Positions 27,001 to 38,343 of a stretch of 64,000 nt of DNA are shown here, piece by piece (position 1 is the first letter of the stretch; every line of letters starts with the position of its first letter). Made by a program: the position numbers and the translations under genes. This DNA comes from Lingula anatina (Eukaryota; Brachiopoda; Lingulata; Lingulida; Lingulidae): positions 210,912 through 274,911 of the forward strand of contig NW_019774402.1 of the NCBI RefSeq assembly GCF_001039355.2, written 5' to 3'. The notes below the pieces were generated by a model. That model made no database searches. It saw nothing but the letters and a program-made list of their open reading frames with translations, and was not told where the DNA came from.

Positions 27001-27368
27001 GAAGCAGCAGAAATGTGGTATATCAGAAGAATTATGAGAATATCATGTACTGAAAAGAAGTCAAATGAAGAAGTAATGGAAATGGCCGGGTACAAAAGAT
27101 CCCTACTCAGAACCATCAGAAAAAGACAACTACAATTTTTTGGGCACATAATCAGAGCTGATGGAATAGAAAAGCAAATACTGTGTGGAAAGATTTGTGG
27201 TACCAAAAGCAGAGGAAGACAACGCACAAAATACACAGACAGTCTGAATAGCTTCGCAATGAGGAAAGAATCCCCCAACAATGAACTCATCAGGAGAACT
27301 GACAACAGAGAGGAATGGAAGGCCATGATCGCCGATGTCTGCAACAGACCTGGCACATGAAGAAGAAG
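24078..27368 (+). mobile_element. RTE-type non-LTR retrotransposon (LINE), near full length
   Basis: Flanked by a perfect 11-bp target-site duplication, ATTATTTATAA at 24067-24077 and 27369-27379. About 310 bases of leader precede an ORF read in three frames: 24390 to about 24815, about 24815-26565, and about 26565-27360. The apurinic-type endonuclease shows GTWNVQTM, LSEMRWKG, GDFNSK and SDHVPV. The reverse transcriptase shows SKAFDKVRHSD, GVRQGCVLSPDLFN and RYADDTVLIAD. The C-terminal part has LYGCECWTL and LQFFGHIIRAD, typical of RTE/BovB-like proteins. The 3' end is a short GAAGAAG tail instead of poly(A), also typical of RTE. Only two frame breaks are present, one in the endonuclease and one just before the YADD motif, so the copy is young but not intact as given. 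Confidence 0.88.
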
Positions 27369-27379
27369 ATTATTTATAA

Positions 27380-28980
27380 AGCACCATGGTTTTGTCTTGA
27401 GCTCTCTGAGCTACGCAAAACTGTGAGGAAAGCTGAACGTCAGTGGAAAAGCAGTGGTCTGGAAGTACATCACCAGATATTCAAGGGTAAACGTCTAGAA
27501 TACTGTCGAAGAGCAGATGATATCAAATCATCTTATCATCCAAATCGCATCAATAACTCTGATGTCAATGGCCTTTTTTCAATTGTGGATGAGCTTACAG
27601 GCACAAAGAAAGCAGCATCTAGCATTAAACCTACATTATATGTTGAAAGTGATCTTGGTAACATTTTTCTCAATTACTATGAGAAGAAAGTTACTGACCT
27701 CAGGAACTGTATAGACAAAACCTTATCTACAGCTTCACTTGATCGCTTGTGTCCATACTCTTTCCATAAGTTCACTACTGTTTCATTGGATACAGTCAAG
27801 AAGTTTGTGAAGAAGGCAAAGCCAACGTCGTCCATTCTTGATATTTTACCTCCAGCATTGATTGTAGAAAATATTGATCCGTGCTTGGTCCTATACTGTT
27901 TACACTCTACACCTCACCAATTGAGGATATAGTTGCTCAGTTTGGTTTCAATTTGATGTTGTATACAGATGATTCCCAGAGATATATATGTTGTATGTGA
28001 AAATCCTTGTGATGAAAAAGCAACTATTGAGGCTTGTGTGAATGAACTTAGATCTTGGCTCAAGTCCAACTACTTAGTTTTTAATGATGAAAAAACTGAA
28101 TTAGTCCATTTCAACTCTAGTTTTCCAAGGACAATACTGCACTTGATAGTATTAAAGTTGGGGATTCTTTTATAAAACCAACAACAGAAGTAAGGAACTT
28201 GGGTGTTATTTTTAATAACAAATGTGAAATGACATCACACATTAACAAAGTATGTAAAACAGCATATTTTAGTCTCCAACGGATATCCAAGATCTTTCAC
28301 CTTATTAACACCAAGCAAACTGAATTACTCATCCATGCATTTGTAACATCTAGACTGGATTATTGCAATAGCCTATTGTTTGGAATACCTAACTATCAAA
28401 TGGAAAAGCTACAATCAATTCAGAACTCTGCTGCTCGTCTCCTCTGTAAAGCTCAGAAGTCCGACCACATCATACCAATTCTGCGAAACCTCCACTGGCT
28501 ACCAGTGTCTCAACGAATAGTTTTTAAAATATTACTTTTGACTTTTAAGATTTTAAAGGGCGACTGTCCATTTTACTTAAACTCTACCATAGAACTTTTA
28601 ACTCCTATCAGATCACTTCGATCTAGTGGACAACTTCAACTTAAGCGAAAAGACACTAAAAAGACTCTTATGACATATGGACACAGAAGTTTCGAGATTT
28701 GTGCACCGATTTTATGGTCTAATTTTATCACAAGATCTAATGTGTCTCTGGATGACTCATATTACTGTTTTAAGAAGAATTTAAAAACTTTTTTATTTAA
28801 GAATACTTTAATTTATAGCATCTTTTTAGTTTTTAAAATTTTTAAGTTTTCTGTTTTTAGTCTATACTGGCTTTAATTTATCTGTGGAGTTTATATTTTT
28901 TATGTAAACAGTGCTGAGACGCATGTGTAGCGCGGTTTTGAAGAAGTGTTTTATTATTATTATCATTATTATTATTATTA
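27380..28980 (+). mobile_element. CR1/L2-type LINE, 5'-truncated and internally deleted
   Basis: Begins at the 3' target duplication of the RTE element. The first segment (KAPWFCLELSELRKTV onward, 27380-27890) is the linker between endonuclease and reverse transcriptase. It then jumps to the motif LGPILFTLYTSPI and YTDDSQ near 27890-27980, so most of the RT core is deleted. The C-terminal region at 28199-28876 (VTSRLDYCNSLL, LHWLPVSQRIVFKILL, FKKNLKTFLFK) is characteristic of CR1/L2 clades. It ends in the usual ATT-rich microsatellite tail at 28950-28980. Several frame breaks make it inactive. Confidence 0.85.
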
Positions 28981-30078
28981 AAGTCTAGTATTCAACAATA
29001 TATTGTTGAGAATGAGTGAAAAAGACAGTAACTTATTTGCCTAATATTTTTATCAGTTTTTACCTTTATCTCAATGCTTGTGCTTCACAGGCATTCATCC
29101 AAAGTTTGAGGCACACTCAAAAAGAAGCACACATTCTATAAATATTAAGTACATGGTTACAGAATGTTCACAAATAAAAATCATTTTATTGTCCTTCTTT
29201 ACTTTTTACCTGAAGTTACTGCTTAGCCATGAAACACTTTTGTGTTACATGCTCCAGCTCATGAAAATAACTTATAAATAACAACCATGAAAAAAGTTCT
29301 CAAACACAATCATAATTTCATTTATATAAAAAACATAAGAAAATAAATATTTTCAGTTACTTCAAACTACATTAATATGAGCCCTGATGAAGCCTTGAAT
29401 TTATCTGATGACTTCTGTTTCAAGACGTTACGTTTTGCCCTCAAACTTACATAAGTTGGCAGAGTCGGTCAATGTTGGCACTTGTAATGAATATGCTCAA
29501 ACGTCACTTAGCAAAATGTTTATCAGTAGTCTGTGTTCTTATCTCAAACAATTAAGGGTATATGCAAGCTTGAAAACCGTCAGTCCACTTAGTAAAACGG
29601 ACTCAATTCAGGTGAAATATTACTGATATCAAATGGATTAAAAGCAAGACATGCCATCGTATCAGTTCTTAATCAAGTGGAACTAAAAAACACCTTTAAC
29701 AAAACTACATACAAAACACTATTTTTGTTTAACATTCTTAATCAAAGAATGTGTGAATCAAAAAACATAACCATAGATTCCACATAATTTAATCCTTGGA
29801 ATAAGTCACTAAAACTGTAACAAAATAACAATATCACAACCACATCAATTCATGGCAAACAAAATTTAAGACCAACAAACTTCTTCTGCACTCAGTCTTA
29901 TTAGACACGTTTACATTGCTTCAGTTTTCCTACTCTTTTCATTACTTTTTGCACACTTCCTTTTCCCCTAAGACTGCATAAGTGCTTTTTTTTATCACTG
30001 TCCCTCTGACAAATGAAGAGGGAAATTGACCAATCTCTGACTTTGCAGTGTTCTTAAATAGTATTCAATGGTCTGTTT
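28981..30078. other. Downstream flank / 3' UTR of the cysteine-rich membrane protein gene
   Basis: Lies 3' of the minus-strand stop at 30079. AT-rich, with no domain-bearing ORF. The part nearest 30 kb is probably the 3' UTR of that gene; the end of transcription cannot be placed. Confidence 0.45.
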
Positions 30079-30778
30079 TCAAAATCCTTCATAAACTGGT
30101 TCTTTTCTTTGATTTCTGGTCAGGGGTGTGGTTTCTTCTGACGAACCTTCATGTACTCTTCTCCTGAAGAAATAGTAGCTCAAACATACCACCACAACTA
30201 TAACAACTGAAACAAAAAAGATTTGATACTTAGACCATTTAAGACCTTGACATTATTTTGATGTATGTTGTAGATCAAATGCCTGCACAGCCATCATTTC
30301 TTGTACCGTTATCAAAATGAAAAACAATGATATAGAGCTTGACAAATAATTCAGAACTGAACCCATTCATGTAAATATATTCCACAATTATGAAAATAAC
30401 TTCATTTATACTGATTACAAAATATACCTATTTTTCCCCACAGTTTAACACAAACACACTTTGATGGACAATCTACTACAATTATTGCTAGGATTCAAAA
30501 AATATTACCAGACACAGCATTATTACAAACTAACACCTAAATATGCTATCATGGCCAATTTCAGTAAAAAAATTATTAACATAAATTTGCATAATTTTTA
30601 GAATAATAATCTGATAGGGGTGTGTTCAGCAAGTTTTAAGTGACTTTAGAGAACAAAACTGTTATTACTACTTCCACAACAAAACAGTACACAGCTTCCA
30701 GAACAGCTTAAGCAGACACACATGATGGCTGTACCTTTAAATAAATATCAATGAACAGTATAATATATATATATACCG

Positions 30779-30823
<45 letters not shown>

Positions 30824-33800
30824 GCATACATGAAAAGGGAGAGGGGCTGATCTACTTGACATTTATAAGTGGGTCCTGGCCAATATACCACCTAGTGGTC
30901 AGTGAGTGTCAACATCTACTCATATCAGTCCTATGAAGGCCTTTATCCAGGTTGGCCATAGGCTAAAGGTATGAAGGTTTTTTAGCTTGTGTTTGATAAT
31001 TTTCATTTATGATCTGGCTATCAAGCTAATGAACATTTTTGCTCAAGTAAGAAAGCCATTTGCCTTTAGTTTTCACAACCCATTTTTGTGCTACAATCAC
31101 TTAATTTCATGCCTAAGCACTCCTGCTGATGATATTTGATATGTTGTGTACATATCAAAAGTCGTCAACATGAGTGCTAAAACATGAATCACTGTGACAT
31201 ATTGGGGATTGACTTATTTGAGTTATAATGTTTGACAGTAAAGGATGGAGCAGCAGAAAGTGTCTGATCAGCATGGTATGTGTAGGTGTGAGTTGTGGAT
31301 AAGATGCGAGCTAAATGATGTCGTTCAATATGAGGAACTTATCACTTGGACATCATCCAACAGTACCAATGTTAGCATTTACATGATTGTAATGTTAGTA
31401 GTCCTGCATCAATGGCCTTGATTAACAGGCACTTGTTTGGCATAGATCTGTGTGTTTTTAATAATGCTAAGTACATAAATATATCACTTTCTTTGTGTGC
31501 GTGCTTTAATGCATGCCTGCATGCTCATATTAAATTCTGTCATTTTCTTACTTATAATGACTCCAGCCCCAATGCCATACAACTCTTGTGAAGCCACACA
31601 GCTTGCTTTGTTTTCAGCAACAACAAACAATGGATTCGTGCAAGCTAATGGTTTGAAGGAACCAGATGGACAATAATAATCTTTTGGGCACACTTGAGGA
31701 GGGCAGGTTGGACACTGAAATGAAAATAAGTTTGTGCAACAAGATCACAGGTTAACAATCCACTTTGATAAGATTATTTTATTCTTGGATAAGACATTAC
31801 TAAGCCCTCAATAATGTAAACGGAGAACACAAAAGTCACATACATCATGTAAGAAAAAAATTTGTAAACTACGTTTTAGATTTTATAACTGTATGTAATA
31901 AAGATTCTTTCTTGTTAATGAACAAAGCTTCTTGCCTTTTTTTCTCATTAAGGGTTTAGTCAAGCAATTTTTTCTTGGGAGGAAGATTTTTAAAATTAAT
32001 ATTAAAACTTATTTGCAATGATTTTCTGATACATGACAATGCATATTCATAAATATGTGGTAAATATATTAACAATTAAGTGCACATTAACTGTTATGAC
32101 TGAAAACCCTTTGTCCAAAAAATATGCAAGAACACAATACAGAGGAAATACGTAATGGCTTACAGGACAATATTCTCCTTGTGGACATTTTTGACATTTG
32201 TCTGATCCCACCCCTACTGTGAATGTTCCCAGTTCACACTGCTCACAAAACCCTGGTTCATCTCCACCTTTGGCAGTACCTGGAAAAGCAAGGCCAATAT
32301 TTCAGTTCTGAAAAAAAAAAAGACAAAACAAACAAAAGTGCCATTACAAAATGGCAATCAAATGTTTTTCATCTTTTTTCACAGGGTACAGTATTTTCAG
32401 GTCTCACTCTGATAGTATCAAAGCATAGTTTCCCTTTCCCATCCTGCAAAAATTTACATCATAGTCCTCCAAAGAAATAAACGAACCAGCTAAAGTATAT
32501 AGACTGGCAAACAAATACAGCAATTCACAAATAAGTGCACTTTGTAGAAAAAAAAATGTCAAGGTAAAATGTGAGATTACAATTGCATTTTCAATTTGTG
32601 ATTTCCTATTCAAGTTCAATAGCAACTGTAGATGTTTCTCTTCTAAATTTGAAGGGCAAAAGTTAAAAGGTGCTTGGTTTGGAAAGTAAGGGACACTGTG
32701 TTACAGTTGTTCACAGCTAGTGTAGAGAAAGCTATATCAAGAAGCTACTTAGGGGGCATTCAGAATAGATGATCTGAGTACTAACTGATCCCCTGACTGA
32801 ATATGGCTGACCACACTTCAAAAACGATGCCCCTGATTCCAGATGGTCTCCTTGCCTCTACACACACCATTAAACGGATTAAATCTCGACTCCGAGGTTT
32901 AATTGCAATGGTGCAGGTGGAGGCGTGGAGATGATGATGGAATTATCAGCATTGCTTTTGAAGTGGGGTCAGCCATATTTAGTCGGCAGATCAGTTAGCA
33001 CTCGGATCATCTATTCTAAATGGCCCCTTAGATCTTCCTTAGCCATAACACAATACAGGGCATAAGCTGACTCCAAGTTCATGCCTGCAGATAAACACAT
33101 AGTGATATATGCATTCATACAAACAAGTAGGGCTGAATATTATTATTCACCTTCTTGTTACTTACCGGGAGCACACTTTTTACAAGTCGAGGAAGAGTTT
33201 GGCTCTTTGCCAGGGGGGCACCCATAACATCTATAACAGCCTTCCTCCCTAAAATAAGAAAGACAATTCTGTTGATGCACCTGTGGTTACTTTAATCTTT
33301 GCTTTAACTTAATAAGCACTAAAAGCTGAATGGTATTACAGTCCAAAATGGAGTACCACTGAACATTAGTCTGCTTTTCTCTTAAAAAAGAGCAAAATAC
33401 AAAACCAAAGTGTTGATTTACTTGACAAAATGTAAAGCTTAAAAAATGTACGTCACAATATGTATTTAATCTGAAAGAAAAAATTACATGGATTAGTATT
33501 TTCATCTTTATCAACTTTTATTTATCTTAATGTCACTGCCCTTTTTATCTAAGGATATGCCACTTACAGGCACACAGCATCAGGTGGACATCTGAAACAT
33601 TTAGTAGCACCAGATTGTGAACTAAACTCCCCCACAGGGCATTTTGTGCATTCTGTTGAATTACTTGTAGGAGCGTATGTTCCTATAAGAAATAAAATGT
33701 TTATATGGCAAATAAAATTCTAAAAGTATTGTGAAGTAAAGGTCACATGTTCACTGGTTAAACCTTCCAGTTCTAATGACATGCCTTATGAGCTGCACAA

Positions 33801-36800
33801 TTAATACAGATTGTTATAAACATGTGTGCTTTTTTAAATGCTAACATATTGAGACAAACAAATGGTTAGTTACATCTCCAGGACTACTGACATTACCGAA
33901 AAATCTCTAGAACTATCCGAGTGGTTGGTATGTATATTAATTTGATGGACTAAATTGACTAATTTTTGTGCTTCATAAAAAATCTCTCAACTGATAACAT
34001 TTGCTCAAATCAATCAACTTCAATTAAATACTGTCTGATTTTTTTTTTCAGTTACACAAACTGCCTACCTTCTTTACATTCTTTGCAACCTTCCTTTAGT
34101 GTGGAAGAAGCTCTGTAATGTCCAGGCTCACACCCAGTGCAGTTCCAGCTACCTTCTGCTCTGGAAAGTATGAGAGCAACAAAAATCCATCAGCTCCACT
34201 GATAATCCTATTCTTTATACAACTTCTCCTTGTTATCAGTATCAAAATTTAAAAGATGTGCAAAATCTGTGCCATTTTTCACTGAGAAAAGGAAATTCTA
34301 TTTTTAAAAAAAATTTCTAAATTTAAAACTTGTTAAAACTTGTGTCGATACAATCACAACTATCTTATGATATCATAATATGATCTATAGAATTCTAGGA
34401 AATGTATGGTTGATTATACCTACTTTGTTTCAAAACCTGGGTCACACACCGTGCAGTTGGATTTACCAGTCTGATTTTGGTATGTACCTACAAAGACATA
34501 AAATGCATGTTTAACAATACTAAATCCTTAATATATGCAGTAGATTAATATCCAATGTATTCAAGGAGATTATTTGAATTGATTCTTAAATTACACAACT
34601 ACCCATTTTGATAAGATGACAAATTAAGATCTATACCTCTATGAGATGCTGATATAATGTTGAAATCCCATTCAATGTTTTGTGAAATACCAACAGAGAA
34701 GACAAACACAAAAGCTGACTTAAAAACTTACTTATAGGGCAATTATAACATTCTCTAAGCCCTGTTTTGTTGGAAAATTTCCCGATTGGGCATAACATGC
34801 ACTCGGGACATCCAGTGGTGCTGAAAGTCAAAAGCGAGAAATACAGACACATGTTGTCAAAGAAAGTAACATCAGGATAAACATGAAAATACACCAGAAT
34901 TCCAGACTTTTCAGCTGGACTTGGTATTTATACATTAATGTAACTATACCTATGATATAACCAAACATAACTGATGTAACCAGATAAAAGTGACTGATTA
35001 CATGTATCTATTATGCACAACTCCTCAATTAATCAATACATATATATTATATAAAAAGAGTGGCCCTTTTGCATTGATTACAACACTCAGTGAGTTTATT
35101 TTGATAAAGTGAGCCTCTGTGAGATTGGTCTATTTCCCAGAAACAGGGGCTGAATCTGCCATGTTGTATTTGAAAAAGGAGATAGCCCAGGGCCTGCATA
35201 TGAACATGTTAGATACAAACATTTCTTTGTAGATAACATTTAATGACCAGATAAAGACAAAAATTTTATACACAAATTTGAAACTCTTCGGCCAACTTAC
35301 TTGCTAAAAGTTCCTAGATCACAGGGTTTGCATGTGATTGCCCCAGATGCATTTTGATAGGACCCCTTGCTGCAGTCAATACAGTGTTTAGATTTCTTCT
35401 CAGGGGTGTAGGTACCTTGTAAATAGTACAAAAGATACAATCAAAACTAGAACTATGAGTACATAAGATTGATATAATTTACAATATATTGCCAATTAAA
35501 AGTGTAGTGTAAACATAGTAAAAACAAAATATAATTGTATTTAGACATAAGAAGTGTATATTTTGAAAAAGAAATTGTGGCACCAGTACCAAACAAATAT
35601 ATAGGAGGCGAAATAATACAGTCTGCAGCAAAGATAAATAAATAAAAAGTAAAAAAGAAATAAATAAAGGTTCCCTCATAAATATGTTTCTATGTTTCAT
35701 ATAAATTTGGCATTGTAACTGGATGTCACACTTCGATGTATACAGATTGGTGGTTTCAATTATTGAATAAACTTCATTTTTAATTAAAGGGATAATAACC
35801 GTTCCTTTAGGCAAAAAAAAAAAAAAAAAAAAAAGAATTTTCTCAGAGTAAACAACAATTTTCCCATACTTACCAATGGTTAAGGAATCCATTTCTACAT
35901 TCAAAGTTAGTCCCTGTTTTTTTTTTTTTTTTTTGTTTTTTTTTCTAAAAAGTTTGGTTTTATGTTATAATCTCTTAAGAAATAATTACAGAGTATAGCG
36001 ATCTATGGAGGTCACGTGGTCTGATGACAAGCTCAGATATCAGAATAATAACTATAACTGCCGTTTTTGTGGTAAAACAGAATATATTATATTTCTATGA
36101 GTTGTTTACAATGTTTTTATTGTGCAATATAGATCCCATACGAAGAGTTATTATCCCTTTAATTCAATATTAATATTCTTTGTTTATAGTTTACCTGGTT
36201 GACACTGGTAGCACTTGTCACTCCCAGCCACATCATTATATTCACCTGGAGGACAGGGGGTGCATTGAGTGCTTTTATTTCTATTAAAAAAGAGAAAAAA
36301 AGTCTTACCATCATTATCTTTCAGATATTAAAAACTAAAAAAAAACACAGTTGTAGCATAAACAGGTACTAGAGTAAATAAAGGATCAAAACAACACTTA
36401 AATACATTTTTACACCGAATTATAAGTATTTACACTATTTCATAGAAAAAATATCAGAGACCATTGTCATACCCTGAAAAAGTTCCTTCTTCACACAGCT
36501 GACAATTAGTTTGACCAGTTTTTGGTTGGTAGGTACCAGGGACACAAGGGGAACAGTGGTCAACCCAACACTGTCCCTGTTCTTGACAGCATGAACATAC
36601 TGTTTGGTCTAAAAATGAGGTGAAAATGCACTTTGATTAATGGTTAAACTTGATTCAATTACACTTAAATGATTTGAATTTTTTGCAACTCATTAAACTA
36701 ATCTGGAATATAGATTATTCATTTTGAAATATTGGCATGGATTAGGAAATGAATAACAGAAACTGAGTGATAAATATGCACATTATAACCTTCTGAAGTG

Positions 36801-37583
36801 CACTTACTCATGTCAGCAAAATGTCCCTTTGCACAAGTAGAGCAGTTTTGTATAATTGTTTCATTACACTGAAACTGAAGTCTGTTATAAATCCCAGACC
36901 AGACCCTGCTGTTAACTCCAATTAAAGAGGATCCTTAAATAAAAAAATACATACTAGGTGAAATGTAGAAAAACAATCTTATACAACCCAGCACAATCCT
37001 TAATTGGTAGGTTTAATTATTTTGCAAAAATTTCAATACTGTTTGTATGCAGTTTTTTGAAGAATTAGAGAGGTGAAGTACAGTACAGTATGTACATGTA
37101 TTACTCCAGCTCACTGAAAACTACAATCATTATATAAGTTGTTATGAAACAAAATTTCTGAAATACCTTCCTGCCAAACAGGATGTTATATTAACTGCCC
37201 CCCTCCCTCCCCTTCAATTTAAACATCAAAATAACTATTTTTTTGGATTCTGCACACCAATTTACAACTTGATGTCCTTTATATCTGTGGCCTGAGATAC
37301 ATCCAATAACCCTGGTGACAATTATAAATTGTGATAGGTCAAAAGGTTGTGATCTCTGTTTCAACGTGAAATCTAGTATTAGATTTAATTTACCTAGTAC
37401 TTATTATCTTAGTAAAATAACACTTGATGAATCAAAATTAACATTCACTTTTCAAGATATAAAATATGCGAAGGCTAATTTGCATGTACAGGGAGGCCTA
37501 ATGAGGGTCAGTATTCGGTTTACAATATATGTCTCCTTCAAAATTGTAATATTTTGAATTATTCCTGAATTTACCAAACTTTA

Positions 37584-37627
<44 letters not shown>

Positions 37628-37912
37628 TTTCTCTTTGGTAGACCTGTGGCTTTTGTGTTCTAAGTTAAAAACAGAATACAAAACCTCATATCAGAGAAAC
37701 AAAATAGGTTGAAAGTGTTACATTTTTAATTTTATTCTTTATCCATAATTACATTTTTAAATAATTGTAAATAATTAATATTATTTACAATTATTTCAGA
37801 GCTATATTAATTGTTATTCTATTAATTTACCAGTACAATTTCCAATATATAACAGGAAGTACTTACCATAAACAAGCAGGAGAAAACATTGAACTGCTTC
37901 TGGTAATAACAT
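30079..37912 (-). CDS. Type I membrane protein with GCC2/GCC3-like cysteine-rich repeats
   Basis: Thirteen minus-strand exons keep frame: 37912-37867, 36933-36808, 36608-36473, 36280-36195, 35415-35301, 34820-34732, 34487-34424, 34160-34069, 33682-33568, 33248-33166, 32279-32164, 31714-31552, 30206-30079; 452 residues. A hydrophobic signal sequence (MLLPEAVQCFLLLVYG) is exon 1. About ten repeats of the form C-x2-C-x2-G-x-Y/F-x(n)-G-x(3)-C-x2-C follow, such as CTPCPPGEYNDVAGSDKC, matching the ephrin-receptor-like GCC2/GCC3 family. Many NxS/T sites are present. A transmembrane segment (GAGVIIIVIVVVVCLSYYFF) spans the last intron, then RRR stop-transfer residues and a tail of about 25 residues ending PVYEGF. 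Most introns fall at matching phases 1 and 2 between repeats. It could be a receptor or adhesion protein; no orthologue is recognised and TNF-receptor membership is not supported. Confidence 0.8.
30784..30820. repeat. (TA)n microsatellite
   Basis: Uninterrupted alternating TA in the last intron of the cysteine-rich membrane protein gene. Confidence 0.9.
32752..33027. mobile_element. PIF/Harbinger-like TIR element (MITE)
   Basis: A 276-bp element with long imperfect inverted repeats of about 70 bp. The left end begins GGGGGCATTCAGAATAGATG and the right end, inverted, GGGGCCATTTAGAATAGATG. It is flanked by TTA at 32749-32751 and 33028-33030. A 3-bp TTA/TAA duplication and G-rich ends are typical of PIF/Harbinger. 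It lies in an intron of the cysteine-rich membrane protein gene. Confidence 0.8.
35788..36158. mobile_element. TTAA-flanked TIR element (MITE), copy 2
   Basis: Same family as 14276-14603, inverted relative to it. Ends AGGGATAATAACC and (inverted) AGGGATAATAACTCTTCGTA are bordered by TTAA at 35784-35787 and 36159-36162. Shared internal tracts include the GGTCACGTGGTCT region and the GAATCCATTT/AATGGATTC region. This copy is 371 bp, longer because of A and T homopolymers at about 35814-35834 and 35918-35942. Confidence 0.82.
37586..37625. repeat. (TA)n microsatellite
   Basis: About 40 bp of alternating TA in the first intron of the cysteine-rich membrane protein gene. Confidence 0.9.
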
Positions 37913-38343
37913 TCTAAAAACATTATCTTAGCATAGTAATTCCTACTATCTGTCGAAATATCTTCCCCAAACTTCACACACCTGCATCATCGAAAGGACT
38001 CAATGTCACATGATTTGCCTCACAAGTAGGTCACCGGCTTTTTCATTAGGCAAAGTTCATTGAGATAACATGAGAGTAGATAGAAGGTAGATAAAGGTGT
38101 ATTTTTGACCTAACGATGCAACAAGATTAATGAAAAAATTTTGGCACTTACATTTGATAAGTCACATAACTTAATTATTAAAAGTTTATCCAAACTCTTT
38201 AATGTTTGGAGATTACGCACAAGTTGCCAGCGAGCACACTATGCGCATGTGCAGCTTGTATTGGTTTTCATTCAAAAGTTGTGATATGAGTAAAACAAAA
38301 CTTTACGCATCTAGTGTGGATATGTATCTTTATACCACCAAGA
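37913..38343. promoter_or_regulatory. Shared head-to-head promoter region
   Basis: Only 431 bp separate the start codons of the minus-strand cysteine-rich membrane protein gene and the plus-strand vinculin-family gene. The stretch contains an NRF1-like palindrome (TGCGCATGTGC at 38242-38252) and an inverted CCAAT box (ATTGG at 38260-38264), both common in bidirectional TATA-less promoters. Transcription start sites are not visible, so shared control is inference. Confidence 0.5.

Noticed and set aside
35479-35904. 141-codon minus-strand open frame
   Set aside because: Spans a MITE and homopolymer tracts inside an intron; hydrophobic composition from AT-rich DNA.
30079-37912. TNF-receptor superfamily or SCUBE/ELAPOR assignment
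   Set aside because: Cysteine spacing is GCC2/GCC3-like; no CUB, EGF or death domain and no TNFR six-cysteine register could be shown.
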